Source: Galbula dea
Lineage: Eukaryota > Chordata > Aves > Piciformes > Galbulidae
Length of the DNA: 64,000 nt
Reading direction: 5' to 3'
Assembly: GCA_013399015.1 (NCBI GenBank)
Contig: VWZX01010817.1
Span: forward strand, 806,001-870,000
Numbering within the stretch: the first letter of the stretch is position 1; each line of letters starts with the position of its first letter. A program made the position numbers and the translations under genes. Below the pieces are notes generated by a model. That model saw only the letters and a program-made list of their open reading frames with translations, made no database searches and was not told the DNA's origin. This document shows, one piece after another, positions 51,550-62,473 of this stretch.

Positions 51550-53026
51550 ATTCAAGCACCCATTAAGGACCAATGTACCCAATAGCTCATGGAAGAAAAA
51601 AATCAAATCAGGACATCCTTGGTTTCCAGGCTACCGAAATATGGAACAAAAACATTAGGAACTGTTTTGCAACCTATGCCAAATGGGACAGCTGTTAGCT
51701 TACCAGGGAATAATGGTGGGAAAAATTTTGGCAAGCACAATGGCACTGTTCGCATGTCTTCCTTTTCTTTCAACTGGAACAAGTCAAATAAATACCAACT
51801 TCATGATCAAAATGGGAGAGAGGCCAACTCTAAACACAACTGTAATGAAAAATTAATTGATTCTGAGAGGTATTCTCAATCTCAAGGAGCATTGGGTAAT
51901 GATGTGCTCAGAGTGGGTTTGAACAATACTTCTTCGGTTGCATCAAAAGCAGCAAAGCAAACCAGTATGTTTGTGTCTTCTACTGAGGAATTAAACCCAA
52001 AGTCTTTGCCTGGGCTCCCTAGTTCAGGAAAATTCACCAAAGGAACCCTGTCAGGAAGGACCTCATATTCTGGACTCAATGCTCCAAAATCACATCTAAA
52101 TGGATTTTATGGAAATAGGCCAGTGGTAGGTTTGCAGAGACCCAGAGCTAATTCCAGTACCGCAAGGACAAGTTCAGGAGAAAGCCTGGCACAATCTACA
52201 GACAATAGCAAGGCTTTTTCCTGTGAAAAAATGGTAAGATCACAAAGTTTTTCACATTCCATTCAGAATTCTTTCCTTCCCACTGCATCTTTAACCAGGT
52301 CACATTCCTTTAATAAAGCTGTGGATCTTACAAGGCCTTATCATAGTCAAAATCTAGCTGCCAGGACATCTCAGAGGTCAACTTTGTTGTCAAGAAACTC
52401 ACGTCAGTTGGATGTACCCAATGGAAATGAACCGATGAAGTATGGATTTAGCAGGCCCTACTCTGGTATGTCTGCTCCTTGTTCAAAGAAGCCCCCACTG
52501 TCAAATGGATCTGGGTCCTCACCTTCTTTTGGATACAGATTAAGTCGACCTTCTCTGCTGAAACCTACCAGGCAGCCATTTGCTGGAAACACCATTTTGG
52601 ATGGCAGCAAAAGTACAACTCCTGACACATGCATTGTGGAGAACTCTGAAATTTCAACAAATCTGAATAGAGCTATTGAGAAAAACAGTATTATAGAGAG
52701 CAATGCTCAAAGAACAGAATCTGATGAAGGCCTACATGAAAGTATGGGAAAACATGGGTCAAAAGTCATGTGTATGAGTGATGATGGAGATGAAATATCT
52801 ATATCTTCGTTGTCATCCTCTGAAAAAAATGATTTGAGTGAAGACTTCAGTGACGATTTCATAGATATCGAAGACCCAAACAGAACTATACAAATACAGC
52901 AAAAGGAGAGCTGCCTTCAAGAATTAGAGTGTGAGAGTATAACATCGATTGAACCATTCACTTCTCTCAAGGAAAGTGGAGGATCATGCTGTAATGCTGA
53001 TGACTGGCTTGACATAAACGTGTCTG
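51550..53026 (+). CDS. CCSER2: CCSER2 exon 2 (start codon at 51589)
   Basis: This large exon carries 39 bases of 5' UTR and then 479 codons plus one base. The protein opens MEEKNQIRTSLVSRLPKYGT and matches vertebrate CCSER2 along its length. It has an N-terminal SRLP segment (residues 13-16) like that of the paralogue CCSER1, a serine-rich basic middle with the conserved MVRSQSFSHSIQNSFLP block (from residue 215), and an acidic serine stretch ending DFSDDFIDIED (residues 397-429). No transmembrane segment or signal peptide is seen, and it is largely disordered. CCSER2 (Gcap14) is known as a microtubule plus-end-associated protein. SRLP resembles an SxIP-type EB1-binding motif, which is inference here. 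The start is set by homology; context is C at -3 and G at +4. The donor is TCTG|GTAAAT (GT 53027-53028), phase 1. Reading through the donor would add 18 residues and stop at 53082. Confidence 0.95.
51573..51698 (+). promoter_or_regulatory. Overlapping upstream ORF at the CCSER2 start
   Basis: An ATG at 51573, 16 bases upstream of the main ATG, opens a different frame of 41 codons. It ends at TAG 51696-51698, well inside the CCSER2 coding sequence. The context is weak (C at -3, T at +4), so leaky scanning is expected. An overlapping uORF of this kind lowers initiation at the main start. It counts only if exon 2 begins at 51550 or upstream, as predicted. Confidence 0.6.
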
Positions 53027-53926
53027 GTAAATACTTTGTTCTGTTTGAAATTTTAGGCACTAAATCAAGATTCTGTAACTGAGTTGTTTTATATAATTGC
53101 CCATTGCTTATGAGTTGTTTCAGAACAGAACTCGACTCTATGCTGGTCCATTTGTTTTCTTACAGTGCTTTTCCTGCATGATAATTATTTTTCCCAAATC
53201 TGACTTTGAAGAGGTCTTTTTCTTTGGCATAAGAATGGATGATACATCCTTTAACCATGCTTGCAGTATGCTTGTGGGATTCCTCTTATCCTTACTTTGC
53301 TATTCATTTTTCTGGACTGATTATCTTTCAGAAAATTTTCTCCTCTTCCCCTGACCGCTCTGCATTTGTAGGCAGAAAACAGCTGTAACTGCTTCTGAGT
53401 AATACAAATAAGTGTAGGATGTCTAATTAAATTGGTTGAATTATAAATAGGATAGGTCACTGGTGGTTGTTTTTGTTTTTCCTGACATGTGCTGAATTGT
53501 TTCTTTAAGGATTAGTGGAAGAGACAGAAGATGTTTTTAAAAGCCACATTTTCAAATATCTGCTGGGCGTCTAATGCTTGTTTTGAGAGAAATTGCATTT
53601 GAAAAACTGGGTGCATAGGATATACTTTTGACCCCCCCTTCTGATGCCTTAAAACCATACAGAGTTCTGTAAAGATGCTTTCATGGTGGATGAATTGGTG
53701 CAGCGTAAAAGGCTAGGAAAGGTGTAGGTTAGAAGGATACTTAGTTGTAGCTACCAAACCAGCTTGAGCTTTCTTCCCCCTCTAGGATGAGTGAACAGTT
53801 CTATAGAATGCTTTCAGGTATTCCTGTTGTAGTGCAATTTCAGAAAAGGTAACACACCAACAATACACATTCTTTTGAATATTGGTTTGGTTTTGAATCT
53901 TATCTGTTCTTGTTTTCTTTAAGCAG
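53027..53926 (+). other. CCSER2: CCSER2 intron 2
   Basis: A 900-base intron from GTAAAT to a T-rich tract ending CTTTAAGCAG. The acceptor is a tandem NAGNAG (AAGCAG, 53921-53926). No repeat was recognised, and the 85-codon frame at 53097-53354 looks like chance. Confidence 0.88.
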
Positions 53927-54126
53927 TGGATGACAACAGTGAAAGCACAAAGCATACTACCGAGAATGTGATCTCTCCAGAGGTGAATTACCGAGCAGGG
54001 TCCTCTTTTGAGCTTTCTCCATCTGACAGCTCTGATGGCACGTATATGTGGGATGAAGAAGGGTTGGAACCTATTGGAAGTGTCCATCCATGTGGAAGTT
54101 ACGAATCTTCAGAAATGAACAGCATA
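53927..54126 (+). CDS. CCSER2: CCSER2 exon 3
   Basis: A 200-base exon that joins exon 2 in phase 1 (G plus TG gives Val) and then reads DDNSESTKHTTENV. It continues through the strongly conserved CCSER block RAGSSFELSPSDSSDG, TYMWDEEGLEPIG and GSYESSEMNSI. The last segment is nearly invariant in vertebrate CCSER2. The donor GTATGT begins at 54127 after a complete codon (phase 0). Together with exon 2 it gives 546 residues, so the C-terminal coiled-coil half of the protein must come from exons outside the window. If the upstream AG of the NAGNAG is used, one Ala is added. Confidence 0.95.
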
Positions 54127-54409
54127 GTATGTATTTCTATGCATAAGTTGTATAATTGCAGTATATTGATTGTATTGCTCATTTAGTATGTTTTTTAGAA
54201 GCAGAATTAATGTAGTTTTTTACTTGATAATTATTTTCTCTTTCCTCTGTAGTTGATAGTTTTTTTTGAAACATCTTGTTTAGGAATTGTTTCTAGACAG
54301 GTAACCTCAATTAGGCTGTGTATGTATTTTTTTTTTTCCTCCTTATTCATGTGAGGTCTGAAGAGGTCCTTCCTTATGGAATCTAATGGTAGTGCCCACA
54401 AAGAATACA

Positions 54410-54565
54410 GGAAGTGGTGGAGACACCATCCCTGGAGGGGAGTTAAAAGGTGTGTAGATGTGGTGCCAAGGGACATGGTTTAGTGGTGACCTGGCAGTGC
54501 TGGGTTAACAGTTGGACTTGATGATCTTAAAGGTCTCTTCCAAAGAAAACTATTCTGCGATTCTA
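54410..54565 (+). mobile_element. Diverged CR1 3' end
   Basis: Plus-strand CR1 3' UTR of about 155 bases. GTGGTGGAGACACCATCCCT and GTTGGACTTGATGATCTTAA are clear, and the terminus TTCTGCGATTCTAAT is degraded. It is older than most copies in the window. It begins about 280 bases after exon 3. Confidence 0.88.
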
Positions 54566-55111
54566 ATTAGTTCTCCAAATGATAGGTTAAATATCTCTCC
54601 AGTCTCTCAACCTAGGAGCGAAAAAGCAAGAAGATAGCTATCACCTGTCTGACTCCTTCTCCGTTATCTGGTTTCTCTACTGTGTATGTACAGGAACATT
54701 TTTGACCTGAAGCTTATTTTGATTTCTCAGTTTGTTCAAGCACAGAATCTTTAAGGTAGATACCTGACTGTAGCAGGACTCTTTGTACGCTTCAAATGTG
54801 ATACGCAAGATGCATAACGCTTTTTTCTTCTTGCTAAACTTGTAACTAACTGATCTGCAAGAAACATCATTCATTCTGAAGAGTGGACGGAGAGTTTTTG
54901 CAGTGCTGTGACCCTCCAGTAGAGGTCAGGGCTTCAATCTTGGGATTTTAGTGGGCCTAAGGAAAATATTTCTTTATTCAAACAGACTTTTGAAATGAGC
55001 AACTCAGATTTTATTAACTTGGTACTAAGAATCGTAGCTTCTAACAAAGAATTTTGTATCGTCAATGTGTCATACTTAGAGGTAGGTATGTGTCAATTTA
55101 GTGATGTTGAT

Positions 55112-55562
55112 CACAGAATCATAGAACCACTGGAATGGGAAGGGACCTTAAAGGTCATCTAGTTCCAACTCACCTGCCTGGCAGGGACACCATCCACTAG
55201 ATCAGGTTGCCCAGAGCCCCATCCAGCCTGGACTTAAAAGCTTCCAGGGATGGGGCTTCCACAACCTCTCCAGGCAACCTGTTCCACTGTCTAACCACTG
55301 TAACAGTGAAGAACTTCCTCCTAATGTGTAATCTAAATCTGCATCTACCCTCCTCTAGTTTGCATCCATTCCCTCTGGTCCTATTACTACCTTAAGATTC
55401 TAAAAAGTCCCTCGCCAGCTTTCTTGCAAGCCCCCTTCAGATACTGGAAGACCACAATAAGGTCTCCTTGGAGCCTTCTGTTCTCCAGTCCGGACAACCT
55501 CAACTCTCTGTCTGTCCTCGTAGGGGAGGTTCTCCAGTCCTCTGATCATTCTCTAGATACCA
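55112..55562 (-). mobile_element. CR1 LINE 3' region
   Basis: A minus-strand CR1 of about 450 bases with its 3' terminus at 55112 (CACAGAATCATAGAACCAC). It runs through the 3' UTR into the reverse-transcriptase C-terminus. It has the ACTAGATCAGGTTGCCCAG block, as does the inverted copy at 25208-25742, but with small indels. It lies in the orientation opposite to CCSER2 transcription. Confidence 0.95.
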
Positions 55563-58500
55563 GTTTTGGACTTGGACAGGGTTTGTGACGCCTCCTTAGG
55601 CTTTGATTAGGAATTTTAGTAGGGATGTCTGCTGTAGCCCAAGAGCAAAGATTTGTTTTGAAAATTTGGAATAGCTATCTAGTTATATTTTATGGGAACT
55701 ACATACAAGTTCCTGATATATTTTCAGCTGCTTGTGGTATTGTTTGCTTCCTGTCTTAAATTATGATGTTGGGACATAGTGCTTAAAAGAGTTTAGAAGT
55801 GATTGTTAACTTTTTTGTGGCAATTGTGGCCAGCTTGGAAACCAGCTTGAGACTTTTCCAGTATGAACTCTGTAGCCTTATTGATGTTTATATGTGACAA
55901 AAATGTTTAATGTAGGCCACTGCAAAAACAAACGTTATTTTCCCTAGACACATGCATATACATAACAAGTAAAAAGGAAATTTTTTAGACTTTGCCCTTT
56001 ATAAATTTAAAATATCCATATATTTTTGATGCATATGGTGTAATTTATCAATCAAATGGAAGATACTACTTTTCCATGCTTTTGGACCATGTATCTAGGT
56101 TTTTTATCCATGTGACCTACATTCATTAATTTGTGCATGCGTATGAATTCATAGTCCATTGATGTTCTGATTGTCAGAAGCTGTAAAGCTATGTGGAGCA
56201 GAGGTACATTAGAAGTTTCTGATATTCTTATTTGCTATTTTGGTTTATTTATTTCTTGATTGAAACTAAGTACCTTTTAGAGAGGGCCTGAAAAATAGAA
56301 GAGTGAACTTACTAGGTTTTGAGGAAAAAGGAGAAGATTGTAAGTAAGATTTACTGTTGAATTTGAAAAGTGGTATTTCCACCCATTTTCATTTTTATCC
56401 TACTAGTGCTGTTCCAGAATAATAGTGCTTACTGTACTATGATTTTTTTTTTATGTTCAATGAGAGAAACATCAGTAATATATCTTTTGTTTTTTCTTGC
56501 AAAGCAGAAATGTATTTTCAGTCAGCTCTGACATGTTTGTTGAATTGCCTTTTAGTGGTGGTGTTTTTTCTCTGTGCTTACTGTTTTGGTCAAAAGCATG
56601 ATATATTTGATTTCTTTAGCCTAAAGATTAAACAGATTTTTAATGTGAAGATGCAGAAAAATTTCTAATACATTTTCATTATTTCTGAAGAATTACATTC
56701 TTGAGTAGATTGATAGCTTTTGTTCTGTGTTTTTCCTTTTCTCTGCAGGCAATGAGTAGAAAGACAGGTTAAAAAAATAGAACTGAAGGTGTTGAGAATA
56801 ATTATTGTTATTAGTCAGCACTGCAGATGTTTTAATTGCTGGGAGATATGTGATCAAATTATGTGCTTTCTACCCTCTAGTGTTGTGGGGTAAAAGAGGT
56901 TAATATTTGGATGTCAATACCCAATTCATAAGAGTCAGGTTTAAAAATTCTGGGTGCTTGAGCTAATACCAACCTGACTGCCCCTTGGAATTAATATTTC
57001 CAGGGAAATTTGCAAAGCAGATCGTTGGTTCTGGAGTTTCCATGGCATCCATCAGGCTAGAGTGAGTTGAGTCACTGCAGCTGAGTAGTAAGTCAGTTAA
57101 TTTGATGGTGAGTAATTGGTAGTGTTTAGTGCAAAACTCACCCTTTTTTAAAATGTCCATCCTGCTGTTGTACTGCTAATCTTTTATGCTGTATCATCCT
57201 TATCAACAAATATGAATTGCTTTTCCTAAACTTTTATAGAGATGGAAGTGCAGCTCTTGTTGGGTAAACTTACATGAGAAGTTTTTTGACCATCTTGGAA
57301 AAGGCTTTTGCAGAGGTGATTTTAACTAGGCATCTGGAATGGCAACCAGAATACAAAAGAGAATGGAAGTAGCTTGCTGGCTACTTGATCTTTTTGTTCA
57401 TTTGTTTTGGGAGAAGAAAACCAGTTATCTTTCCTGTTCTCAGTAGAGCTTGGTTTTAAGGACATGGGGAGTGTGGTGTGATGTAGAATAAATTTAGCTT
57501 CTTTTAATATAATCCTTCTGTTCTTCACTAACTGAATCAACAGCTGTGGAGGAAATGTGCAATCCAGTGTTGGAGGTTGAAAAGTTACACAAATCTAAAT
57601 AACCTCTCCTAAGATAATGCCATGGGAACATACACCTAAGACAGACATGCATGGCTTTTTTGACACCTTGCCATATTGAAAATATTTTTGTCCTTTAATT
57701 GTGGAACAGGAAATAATTCACTCCACTATCCTTACTTCTGTTTCATTTCTAGTTTTGAAGGCAATAAATCAATTGGTTAACACACTAAGAATTGAACTCC
57801 TTTCAAGTTTTTAAGTATTCATTTCACTGATATTCCTTATACTCCTTTCAATGACTAGTCTTTGCTGCTGAGCACCAAATCACTGACGCTATTTCTGCTC
57901 AGTTCTGTGTGAGAAGGCTGATGCTTAGCAGAGCAGTTGTGATGGCTCTGTAAATTAGCAACATAGACAGTATTTGTCAATATGCATTCTCACTTAACAC
58001 ATAACGCTGTACTCCTTGCTCATGTTCTCTATTTCAGCTGCCTTTTTAGACACCTGTCTGCTTTACTCTTTCATGGCAGAAAGCTGTCAACAATGTGAGG
58101 TACAATTTCTGTGTTTTGTTTGTGAGGATTGTTTTGGTTTTGATGTATTGTGTGTGGGGTTTTTTCTGTTTAGGTGTTTTGGGTTTTCTTTCCTAATACA
58201 GGCTTTCATCTGTTCTGTTGCTAGCTAACTTTAGGACAGGGACCAAGTTAAGGATTATAATTAAAATGTCTCTTCATTTCACAGTCACCAAGTGAGTAGT
58301 TACAAATGAAGCTTTGAGTACAATTATTTAAAAACAAAAAAGCCTTGCAAACAAAATTAAGAGTTAGATTACAGAAAGAAAGGAGAAAAAAACAAACCAA
58401 ACAACCTCCCTCCCCAACAAAATAAAAATAATACTCAACAAACCTTAATGTGGATCCCATACATTTGCTGTGTATCTAGGTTTGAATTATGCTCGTGGTT

Positions 58501-60358
58501 GTTAATATAACTGTCTTCATTAAAAGAAAAACTACAACACTTTACACTTTACAGAACCAAGCTGAAACCAATATTTTTAGGAGTTCTTAGTTTCTTGGAG
58601 AAGGAGACTGTTAGTATTTTGCTATTATTCAGTTAGCAGCTGAGAGGGTTTGCCTTCACTTAGAAGTCTGATAGTTACACATCTGAAGGACTGAATGTCT
58701 GATTTCTGAGATGATCTTTGAGACAGCTGCTTAGAACTGAAGTAGTTTTACTTCAACATGCAAGAAGCAAATGTGTGTTTTTCCTGTTTCTTGGAATGAG
58801 AACTTGAACTATTGTCCTAGTACAACCATGCCACACTTTTGCTTTCATTAATGGAAATGTTGTTCAACATAATATAAGCCCAAAACATGCATCCTAACCT
58901 TAGTCTCATTGCTTCTTTCCTTAGCTAGTAATGAAGCACTGTTTTGCTTTAGCAAGGTTTGGGCTCTTTTATTTTCTCTTGTCCCTGTATTAAGTAGACA
59001 TACAAGAAACAAACTTTAATATGCTTGTTCAGAGTGAAGCTTTGAATAATTTTGGCAGTTCCAAGTTCTTCCATTGAGACTAAGATAGATAATACAATTG
59101 GTATTTTGTACAGTTTTGAGGTATGTGCTTTTCTTAAAAGATACTACAATATTCTAGTGCATAATCTGAAAAGACTCCACTAGCTATGACTTCTTTCTTT
59201 AATACACTCTAGAGAACAACTTGTGGTGTGGGGTTTTGTGTTTTTGTGTGGGGTTTTTTTTCAATCAATTTTATTTGGGCAAACAGGTTTAGGTAGGAAA
59301 CTTTTATGAGAATTCTCTGTATTATCAGGTCATATCAAGACCCTATCTTAGAAAAAAGCAGAAGAAATTGAGTCCTTTGACCCCTTTTTACTGTAGGCTG
59401 TAGTAATGATATGAATGTTTGTGCTATGTTAATTTTTACAGCAAAAATAAAGCCAGTATTTTGGATATATACAGAGTGAGCATCAATGTAATTATAAGGA
59501 TATAGGATTATGGAGTAATAATTGAAATCTGGCTTGAGGAGACAGATGGGTTTTAGGTGCTTTGCTGAGAATTTAATTGCTCTTGGGATGAAATCTGGAT
59601 CTCATTGGAATGAAACTGTTTTGTCATTTATTGACATGTGGCCAGAATCTTAACTGCAGTGTGAACTAGTTACATTCTTCTCTTCTTTCTAGGTAATTCT
59701 TAAAATCTCATAAAACTTCTTTTTTGGTTCTATTATACAGATATTTTTCCCTTTGTGATTAAAACTTGGGAAAGTGCCATTCTAAATGAGTTTTTGAGAC
59801 TGGGTAGAATGCTTTTTGGTTTGAGAAGCTTAGGCACTCACTGTTAAATATGCTCTACTTCTTGGAGAAGTAAAAATAAGCTTACTAAAATAGCATTGTT
59901 TCATTCATTCACTGATTTCTTAAGTAATTTAGTTATTTACAAGTAATTTATTGTTAATTACCTTTTTTAATAATTCACTTTTCAAAATGACTGTATAGTA
60001 AACTTTAAATTGCCAGTTTGATTTCTCAAATGAGTAATTTGATTGTATGAATTCTAAACCATTTAAAGTATTCTGGTATTGTCTTCTGCCTATCTTCCTT
60101 TCTATAGTTGTACATTCTCTTCATGTTCTATGAGAAGCTGGGCTTTTTAGATTTTGAACTGCTGTGTTACAGCTGCAATAAATATAAGCTTAAGATAATG
60201 TAAAAGTATGGAATAAAACAGCTATTCAGATAAGATTGTTTTTAGAGTAGTATTTGGGAGACTTTAGGAAGTGTGAATCCCTTAGAGGTTACATTTAAGA
60301 TAAGATATCTCTTGCTGAGTTTGGGATTTTTTTTTTTTTATGGAACTATGTAATGCTA

Positions 60359-60724
60359 TGATAGAGAAAGGCTGAGGGAGCTGGGTCTATTTAGCTTGGA
60401 GAATAGGAGACTAAGGGGTGTCTTCATCTGTGCTTTTAAATATGTGAAGGGTGTCAGGGGGATGGGGTCAGGCTCTTCTCAGTGAAGCCCAGTGACAAGA
60501 CAAGGGGTCATCGCTGCAAGTTGAAGCATAGGAAGTTCCATGTGAACACAGCACTGGCCCAGACTGCCCAGAGAGGTTGTGGAGTCTCCTTCTCTGGAGA
60601 TATTCACAACCCATCTGGACAAGTTCCTGTGTGACCTGGTCTAGGGAATCCTGCAGTGGCAGGGGGTTGGACTAGATGATCTTCTGAGGTCATTTCTAAC
60701 TCCTAACATTCTGTGATTCTCTGA
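60359..60724 (+). mobile_element. CR1 LINE 3' region with internal deletions
   Basis: Plus-strand CR1, about 365 bases, from the AAAGGCTGAGGGAGCTGGG coding segment to a terminal TTCTGTGATTCTCTG. It has the CTAGGGAATCCTGCAGTGGC subfamily block. Compared with the copy at 17592 it lacks a few bases near 60448 and about 30 bases near 60549, so its frame is broken. Confidence 0.94.
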
Positions 60725-61194
60725 AGTGCTAAAATTATTTTGGATACAGTACAATGCTAATTCCAAACAGGTAAATATTGTGTCTATATAGCACTATATT
60801 TCAGCTAATGTAATCATTTTCAGCACAAAAGCTTTTTGAATTAAAAGCTATGTCTACTGACTGGAACATAATTTAAGTAGTATACTGAAAATCAGTTGCC
60901 TTCTTACGAAGTTTTTCATAAGAAGCAGTGGTTGATTTATTTTTATCCATCCCTTTACAAGCTGTAGTGAAACTATGCATGGATCTTTTCTTGACACAGA
61001 CATTTTTTTTGCTATAACTTCCTAAAAAGAGGAGCCTTGGAGATTTTCAGTTGCAAGCTAGTTAGAAGAAACACACATAAAAAGCAGTTTCCATCTAATA
61101 AGCTAGTTGAAATTTGACTCTTTTTTCTGCTTTTTATGTTGCAAGTGCAGTATCTTCACATTTTAAGATGCTGAAGGTAAACATTAAAAAAAAT

Positions 61195-61482
61195 TTAGAA
61201 TGGATTGAGTTGGAAGGGACCTTAAAGATCATCTAGGTCCAACGCTTCTCCCATGGACAAGGGTGCCACGCACTAGATCAGGTTGCTGAGGGCCCTATCC
61301 AACCTGACCTTGAACAATGCCAGGGATGGGACATCCTCAGCTTGTCTGGGCAGCCTGTGACAGTATCTCGGCACCCTCTGAGTAAAGAATTTCTTTGACA
61401 TCTAATCTAAATCTTCCCACTTTCAGTTTAAAACCATTTCCCCTTGTCCTGTCACTATCTGCCAGTATAAAAATTCTCTTTC

Positions 61483-61518
<36 letters not shown>

Positions 61519-62444
61519 NNNNNNNNNNNNNNNNNNNTTTTTTAATTAGTTTCCTTTAAATATTGGAAGGCCCCAGTAAGGTCTCCCTGGAGCCTTCTCT
61601 TCTTCGGGCTGAACAACCCCAGCTCTCTGAGCCTGGTTTCCTACAAGAAGAGTTTCAGCCCTCTGATCATCCTCTGGAGCTGCTCCAACAGGTCCACGTC
61701 TTTCTTAGCTGAGCACAGTACTCCAGATGGGGTCTTGTGAGGGCAGAGTAGAGGGACAGGATCACCTCCCTTGACTTGATGAAGATGCCTCTTCTGATGC
61801 AGCCCAGGATGCAGTTGGTTTTCTGGGAAGCAAGTACACATTGCTGGCTCATGTCCAACTTTTTGTCCACCAGAACTGCCAAGTCCTCCTCTGTAAGGCT
61901 GCTCACAGTGATTTCTTCTAGTCTGTACTTGTGTCCAGGGTTGCCTTGACCCAGGTGCAGGACCTTGCACTTGGACTTGTTGAACCTCGCTTGGTTCATG
62001 TGTGCCCACTTCTTAAGCTTGTCCAGGTTCCCCTGGATAGCATCCCTCCATTCTGTTGTGTCATCTGTACCACTTGGCTTCGTGTCATCTGCAGACTTGC
62101 TGAGGGTGTGCTTGATCCCACTGTCTGTCTTTGATAAAGATCCTGAAGAGCACTGGTCCCAAGACAGGGCCCTAAGGGACACCACTTGTTACCAGTCTCC
62201 AACTGGACATGGAGTCATTTATGGTAGCTCTCTAGCTCCATCCATCCAGTTCCTTATCCTCTGAATAGTCAATCCTTCAAATCCATCTCTCTTCAATTTA
62301 GAGATAAGGATGTTGTGTGGGACTGTCAAAGGTCTTGCAGAAGCCTAGGTAGATGAAGTCAGTTGGTCTTCCCTTGTCAACTGTTGCAGTCATTCCATCA
62401 TAGAAAGTCACCGTACTGGTCAGGCAGAATTTGCCCTTAGTGAA
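61195..62444 (-). mobile_element. Longest CR1 copy, partial reverse transcriptase
   Basis: A minus-strand CR1 of about 1.25 kb, the longest in the window. The 3' end lies at 61195. The reverse-transcriptase part runs to about 62444 and includes the catalytic ADD box (about 62085-62095) and, further right, a motif resembling the palm A motif (around 62310). A 172-codon minus-strand frame (62185-61667) covers the C-terminal part, but frameshifts break the domain and the residue before ADD is Ser in the context SADDTK. It is a dead copy. Its terminal octamers are weak. A long poly-T and an N-gap interrupt it at 61487-61543. Confidence 0.95.
61487..61543. repeat. Expanded poly-T with 19-base assembly gap
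   Basis: T continues from 61487 to 61518, then 19 N (61519-61537), then T to 61543. Other CR1 copies have a short CTCTCTTTTATAAGCC-type pyrimidine run at this place, so the homopolymer has grown inside the element. The N count may be a nominal gap size and the true length is unknown. Confidence 0.95.
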
Positions 62445-62473
62445 GATGGGACTATGGGCAACCTGATCTAGTG
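62445..62473 (+). mobile_element. 29-bp plus-strand CR1 scrap
   Basis: GATGGGACTATGGGCAACCT followed by GATCTAGTG matches the plus-strand CR1 3' region seen at about 25629-25660. It abuts the 5' end of the minus-strand CR1 at 62444, so two opposite CR1 pieces meet here. Confidence 0.7.

Noticed and set aside
53027..53082. Extension of the exon 2 frame past the donor (18 extra residues)
   Set aside because: The donor is good, the next exon continues the known protein in frame, and the added residues do not match CCSER2. It would be a retained-intron product only. I see no AATAAA signal soon after.
59222..59262. GT-rich low-complexity stretch (also 24282-24350) as a SINE or telomere-like repeat
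   Set aside because: The unit is irregular GGGTTTTGT-type sequence without a fixed period, so it is simple low-complexity DNA.
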